Shown here piece by piece: positions 8,702-13,324 of a stretch of 13,324 nt of DNA (position 1 is the stretch's first letter; every line of letters begins with the position of its first letter). The notes under the pieces are model-generated. The model was not told the DNA's origin, made no database searches, and was given only the letters and a program-made list of their open reading frames with translations. The translations under genes and the position numbers were made by a program. This stretch comes from Conidiobolus incongruus B7586 (Eukaryota; Entomophthoromycota; Entomophthoromycetes; Entomophthorales; Conidiobolaceae). The stretch is from positions 1-13,324 of the forward strand of contig JNEM01004061.1 in the NCBI GenBank assembly GCA_000697335.1, read 5' to 3'.

Positions 8702-9017
8702 TAATATATTGGAAGCTTCTTGGGAAAGAAGTTGTTCAATAGAAATCCAAGGGAAATGTGATCCAACTAAAACTATAAGATAAGGGATTGATAGAGAGTG
8801 TATTAGTTAATGAAATAGTTGGGATTATCCAGACCAGTCCGTCTGGTGTCTCTTTTAGAGAGGCATATGCAATTTATATTATTGGTTGATAGTGTGTGTA
8901 ACCAGTCCGTGATGCTGACTTGGTTTGTGCTTCAATCTTAATGGGAGAATATTACCCAGGTAGGAGTATAGAGAGAAAACCGGATACTGAAGTGAGAGTG
9001 GGTCTCTAGGCTCCTGA
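8702..9017 (+). ncRNA. Structured element B: candidate non-coding RNA, family unknown
   Basis: A ~315-nt island richer in G and C than its surroundings, stop-rich in all frames, with consecutive helices on the + strand. 8714-8721/8726-8733: 8 bp capped by GGGA, a GNRA tetraloop. 8758-8769/8816-8828: 12 bp with one bulged G and two G-U pairs. 8833-8837/8843-8847: ACCAG-TCCGT-CTGGT. 8849-8853/8857-8861: TCTCT/AGAGA. 8900-8907 with 8917-8919 and 8921-8925: 8 bp, one bulge. 8942-8945/8955-8958: TGGG/CCCA. 8961-8974/9003-9016: 14 positions with one A-G mismatch and two U-G wobbles. The GNRA loop and five G-U pairs favour the + strand. ACCAGTCCGT occurs twice (8833-8842, 8901-8910). By size it could be an RNase P-, MRP-, SRP- or telomerase-type RNA, but I see none of their signature motifs. 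Ends are approximate. Confidence 0.5.
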
Positions 9018-10740
9018 CATTATTTCAAATTATTTAAAACAAATATAATTTGATAAAGTATTGGTTCAATGATTCTAAAACTATTTACTATTTGACATCG
9101 TTTCCATCATAAAAGATCCGCTATTTGTAAATATTATTTAATTAATATATTATAGAAGGATTGATTTAATATTTTTAATCAATATATACTGAATCACTCT
9201 TATTGGTTCAAAGCATTAACATTATATCACTAAATTTTGTTTTTTATATGTTTTGGAGTTTTTTTTTAAAATAATAAATAAAATTGAAATTTGTAAATTT
9301 ATATCTTTTTTAATAATTATGAACCTGTATAGATTTACTTAATGGTAATATTTTTCCCATTTATTGGCCTGGTTGTTGTTTCATTGAATTTAGGTTGATT
9401 CTATAAAATACAAATATAAGATAGTTTTATTTTAATTTACTGATTAATAAATTTTATAATATTTATAATCTTTCTGATATTGTAAATAGACTGAGTTATT
9501 ACCTAAGTTGAATATAATCATCAAATATTGCGGTCAAATTCAATATAATATTAATTGTGAAATCTAGGAAATGATCAAAGTTAGATGTAAAAAAATTAAT
9601 ATTGTTTCATAAAACCATATAAAATGTTTAGAGTATAAAACATAATTTATTATCTAGAAATATAACAAATCAAGATAATTAATTGATATGTAATTATCTA
9701 ATTAAAATACTTCATTTTAATAATGTGTGACAAGTACATGGATTTAGGCGATAATAAATATACTCAAATAGAATAGAGACTCAATCAAAGTTACTATTCT
9801 TTTGTATGTGACTTTAAGCTTCAAATTGAATATATAAATTAATTTTGTCAAAAAAAGAGAAAATCAACTTTATTGATCATTTAATTTTCATTTTAAGATT
9901 GGTTACTGAGATGTAACAAATTAATTTCAATGACCAACGGTTCAGTAAATAAAAATCATTTCTAAAGGAAACCTCAATTTTCTAGGGATATGGTACACAC
10001 TAGCTTATTTATCATCTTATATTTTAACTTTAATATGTATGTAAATTTCTCTTAATCTCCAAGTAGTCGACAATTATTCAATTTTCTTCTTCCTATCAAA
10101 GTAAATTTAACTACTCTATATGGTCAAAAATGAACTTTAATAATTTTGGATTTCAAAATTAGTAATTATATATTTACATTTGTATTCATAATTATAAATC
10201 CAATTTTTTATATATTTTAATCTTAATCACAATACAGATTAATTGAATATGGCCCATGGATTAGCAATAAAATCCAAAATAGCTCAAAATACAGCAAACA
10301 TTGTATTGAAAATATATTATATTTAGCTTAAAATCACAAAGTATAGATATATATTATCTAAGCTCGGACAATAGAAATATTTAAATTATCCCTTTCAAAC
10401 CTGGTTTAAAAAAATATTGGAACACAAAGTGGACTTGAATATAACCTAAATCAGATTTTGAAAAATATTGTTTAAAGTTTTGAGATTAGTCTTGATAGAT
10501 TATTATCAACTTATCGATTACATTAAATTAATATATGTCATATTTTGTAAATAAAAATTATTTAATGTTTTCAATAAAATGTTGAAGCTTTAAACTTAAT
10601 TAAAAATTTAGAAATGATTTCAAAGCGAAGCTTCTATCAAAACTTGTATATTGACGAGTTGGTTCCTTTAATAATTACCCTTAATAGAAATTCCAGTTTT
10701 TGAAACAAATAGAAGATTCTTATTAAAAAAATCAAAGTGC
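9018..10740. other. Intergenic spacer between element B and copy 3
   Basis: AT-rich, with stops in every frame. Slightly richer patches at about 9895-10000, 10240-10280 and 10640-10700 contain only short frames, for example 25 codons from the ATG at 10250, with no recognisable motif. No RNA gene seen. Confidence 0.6.
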
Positions 10741-10746
10741 TTTATT
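10741..10746 (-). terminator. Candidate polyadenylation signal of copy 3
   Basis: The minus strand reads AATAAA 61 bases after the copy 3 stop, close to the matching position behind copy 2 (64 bases). The agreement in spacing is the main support. Confidence 0.4.
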
Positions 10747-10807
10747 GATAAAATTTGAAAAGTTTTACATGAAAAATATATGGCAACTGTCAATATTCAA
10801 CCAAGCT

Positions 10808-11296
10808 TTAAAAGTGAAATAATGTGCTAACTTCTTCTAACAAAGTGAGAGGATCAGTTTCGTAGACGATGGCACCAAGTTCCAAAAGATCCTTGGCGGC
10901 GGTGTGCTCAAATTCAGTAATATCCTTGAATTCACCGTCGTGGTACTTGGGAGATACTTGCTCCCACCATTCGAGAACCTGTTCGGCTTGTTCCTCGGAA
11001 AGGTTCTGCAAGCGTTGATAAAAATCATAGGACAAATTCAAAGTATTTTGGATATTGTGAACTTCTTCATTTAGTTTTTTGTCAAACTGCTCCTTGGGAA
11101 GCTTGGCCAAATTTTGAATGAAATCGTAGGTTACATCGGAGTTAACCAATGATTTAATGTCGATAGGAGAGGCCAAAGTTAATGGTTCATCAACGGAAAC
11201 ATCTTGACTGGAATCAGCTTTAAGATGAAGGTTGGTGGGAAATGCAAAAATAGAGCCACAAGCTAAAAAGGAGGTGAGAACAGTAGTGACTTTCAT
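10808..11296 (-). CDS. Small secreted protein, family copy 3 (162 aa), function unknown
   Basis: Paralogue of copies 1 and 2, same length as copy 2 and intact from an ATG that aligns with both. The signal peptide is MKVTTVLTSFLACGSIFA. The mature part begins FPTNLHLKADSSQDV, differing from copy 2 across residues 21-30. VDEPLT follows, then LAKLPKEQF, the core NLSYDFYQRLQNLSEEQAEQ and EWWEQVS, a divergent linker (about 118-134) and the C-terminal block LLELGAIVYETDPL to STLFHF. Hand count against copy 2 gives 105 of 162 identities. Conservation concentrated in the helical core and C-terminus, with variable patches at the mature N-terminus and linker, suggests a kept fold with surface change. 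A secreted effector or surface protein is possible but is inference only. No domain I know matches. Confidence 0.88.
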   Translation of the reverse strand: MKVTTVLTSFLACGSIFAFPTNLHLKADSSQDVSVDEPLTLASPIDIKSLVNSDVTYDFIQNLAKLPKEQFDKKLNEEVHNIQNTLNLSYDFYQRLQNLSEEQAEQVLEWWEQVSPKYHDGEFKDITEFEHTAAKDLLELGAIVYETDPLTLLEEVSTLFHF

Positions 11297-11342
11297 TATA
11301 GAATTAAATAATAATGTTTATCAAGGACAATACTTGAGTAAG

Positions 11343-11350
11343 CTTAAATA
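11343..11350 (-). promoter_or_regulatory. TATA-like box of secreted-family copy 3
   Basis: The minus strand reads TATTTAAG, with its near edge 47 bases from the ATG at 11296. The sequence departs from the TATATAAA of copies 1 and 2, but the spacing is exactly the same, so this is probably a diverged version of the same element; expression could differ. Confidence 0.5.
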
Positions 11351-12954
11351 CTTTTCAGGAACAGTACAATATTCTCATAAATTATTAATAAATATTTCAT
11401 AGATAATTAATAACTGCGATTGAAACTTAAATATTTGGATAAAGATAGAATTAGGAAATATTGAATTGAATAATTTTAAAAATGTAGAAGGAACAAGATT
11501 TTCAGAAATAAGCTAATCGCAAGTTGTAACTAAAGCATTTGACTAGTTCAAAGAAAATTTTTAATATCTAGTAATATTTTCAAATTGATCATTAATTACT
11601 ATATATATTTTCTTAATTTTTAAACTATATTATAATGAGTTTGATACAAAACTCAATTCAAAAATAATATCAGACAATTTACATCCACTAATTTATTAAT
11701 TAAACTGTTGGATTTTAATAATTTCTTTTATTTTTAAAATATAAAACTATTTTTGATTATAGGCTTTTATATTTTTATTATTAATTCATTTACCATTTCA
11801 ATTATATAACCTGTAATTTTTTCAATTGAGATAATTGAACCAAAATAATGGTTGTGCAAAATCAATTCTTTACTATGTAAGCCCTGTTAATGAAGTTGCG
11901 TTAATTTATTTTTGAAATCAATTTAAAGAAAAAACATTATATGATAATTGTTATAAATGAAAAGTCACTTTAGTTGTAGTTAAGTTATATTTTATCTTAT
12001 ATTGTATTAATATGTATCAATATTAAAGAAAATAATAAAACAATCAATAATTTATTGTTGTTAATTTTATAAAGGCAAATTTTGGTTATATTTAGAGTCA
12101 CTTGATTAAAATATACTAATGTCAAGACTGAAAAATATCCAAGTTAAATAAAATAACAGCTATCATAGCGTTTAAGTCAATGGTTTATTAGTAAAATGAA
12201 AACTGAATATCATATACATTTGTAATTATAAAAATAGGATAAAACGAATTTGGAAACGTAATAATCTATAGTTCCATTTTAAAACATATATAATAAAATA
12301 TGGTAATTTCCAGCAGAAAGATATAATAATATAATATTTTATTAAGAGATATATTTTAGCCACAAAAGTGAAAAAACTGATCAATTCATTATGACTAGTA
12401 ACCATATTTAATGTTAGCAATATTTGAATCAAAATGCTTTATAATTCAAAATTTTCAATGATAATGAATATTCTAAATCTATACTATTAACATTAAGTCA
12501 AATAAATTTATTGATACTGTCTAAAACTCAATTGACTTCTTAAAACTGATAAAATTTACATTTCTCCGAATTACTCGCTATGTCGCTGGAATAAAAACAT
12601 TTGAAATGGATTAGTGTATTTCTCTCAATTCCCAGATTTTCACCGATATTTTATTAATTATTATAAAAAATAGCCTTTTTAAGAAACAAATTGTGAAATA
12701 TTTTTCTACAATATGATAAAATAGATATTTGAATTTTATAAGCAGTCATTTAATATCAATAAACTTAATTAATAAAAACATCAATCCATAAAATATATTT
12801 AATATAATTTTTGATATTATAAAAAATATTTAAAAATTTAAATGTTATTATCTTCCATTATAAATAAATTATATACACTTCAATTTTTTTACAAACAGTG
12901 ACCTGTGTAAGTAGAAGATTCATCAAGTTCATTTGATTAAATCATTTTAAATGG
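11351..12954. other. Intergenic spacer downstream in window coordinates of copy 3
   Basis: The first ~130 bases are the conserved upstream flank shared with copy 2. The rest is AT-rich with no coding character; the 68-codon minus-strand frame at 12226-12432 is low-complexity and rejected. A slightly richer patch at about 12560-12650 holds nothing recognisable. Confidence 0.6.
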
Positions 12955-13092
12955 AAGGTGTTTTTGGGAAATAAAGAGTATTAATAGCATTAAAATTAAG
13001 TAAAGGCAAAATTTCAAAATCAAAATTAAATAAAATTATTATTATAGAATTTAAAAAATTAATACTCTTTATTATTAATAAATTTTTACCTT
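12955..13092. repeat. Foldback (MITE-like) inverted repeat, about 138 bp
   Basis: AATAAAGAGTATTAAT (12970-12985) and its exact reverse complement (13058-13073) form 16-bp perfect arms around a 72-base AT-rich centre. Outside them AAGGT (12955-12959) faces ACCTT (13088-13092), so the whole may be a ~138-bp terminal-inverted-repeat element. No open reading frame lies inside. Clear target-site duplications are not visible. A non-autonomous DNA element or a hairpin from another source are both possible. Confidence 0.45.
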
Positions 13093-13324
13093 ATTTATAG
13101 CAAATTTTTAACACTTAAAAGATTTTAATATGAATTGTATTTTAATATTTTTTAAATTAATGAATTTATTTTTAGAAATTTTCATATAACCTAATTATTT
13201 AATTTAATAACAATAATTATAATTATTCAAGCTATAGTTTGGTTAATATATTACACTTAATAAACTTTTTTAATTATTATTTATTAAAAAATCTTTTATA
13301 ACTTTATATTTTTTAATTTGAAAA
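13093..13324. other. AT-rich end of window
   Basis: Nothing but AT-rich spacer; no frame, RNA or repeat that I can support. Confidence 0.7.

Noticed and set aside
8882-8930. Fragment of the 3' end of a large-subunit rRNA in element B
   Set aside because: GTTGATAG followed by GTGTGTAA resembles the end of bacterial-type LSU rRNA, but the sarcin-ricin loop and other upstream landmarks are absent and the helices differ; likely coincidence.
12226-12432. 68-codon minus-strand frame
   Set aside because: Low-complexity Ile/Leu/Phe/Tyr composition typical of translated AT-rich spacer; nothing supports expression.
1-13324. tRNA genes, CRISPR arrays, LTR elements or other virus-derived elements
   Set aside because: B-box-like GGTTCA runs have no matching A-box or cloverleaf. 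No spaced direct repeats, long terminal repeats, or reverse transcriptase, integrase or capsid motifs were seen.

Overview
The window is very AT-rich, with a few gene-sized islands of more balanced composition in long spacers. The genes encode small secreted proteins and are intronless as far as I can see. They have TATA boxes upstream and AATAAA signals downstream, and there are no operons or Shine-Dalgarno sites. I read it as a eukaryotic nuclear genome, most likely an AT-rich fungus (an early-diverging lineage is possible). That taxonomy is inference from composition and gene style; no marker gene is present.

Layout: 1-1739 is AT-rich spacer ending in the promoter region of a + strand gene. 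At 1740-2641 lies a secreted, cysteine-rich homologue of the zinc-dependent poly-gamma-glutamate hydrolase family (DUF867/PghP-like). Its reading frame changes by -1 at a seven-A tract inside the first zinc-binding motif. Three minus-strand copies of an unrecognised ~162-residue secreted protein follow: 3843-4328 (full length but a pseudogene), 7846-8334 and 10808-11296 (both intact, about 65 % identical by hand count). All three keep a TATA-like box at exactly the same distance from the ATG, so promoter and gene were duplicated together.

Two compact, GC-richer islands lie between the copies, at about 5802-6031 and 8702-9017. Neither looks protein-coding, both are dense in hairpins, and G-U pairs favour the + strand. 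I propose them as structured non-coding RNAs that match no family I know. They share short motifs in the same order and may be related. This is the most novel material in the window.

The rest is AT-rich spacer with a few inverted repeats (1451-1489, 2666-2694, 3708-3748) and a foldback element at 12955-13092. I see no tRNA, recognisable rRNA, CRISPR array, retroelement or transposase.

Working together: the hydrolase and the secreted family would both act outside the cell. A role at a host or bacterial interface is plausible but not shown. No pathway link between them can be read from the sequence.
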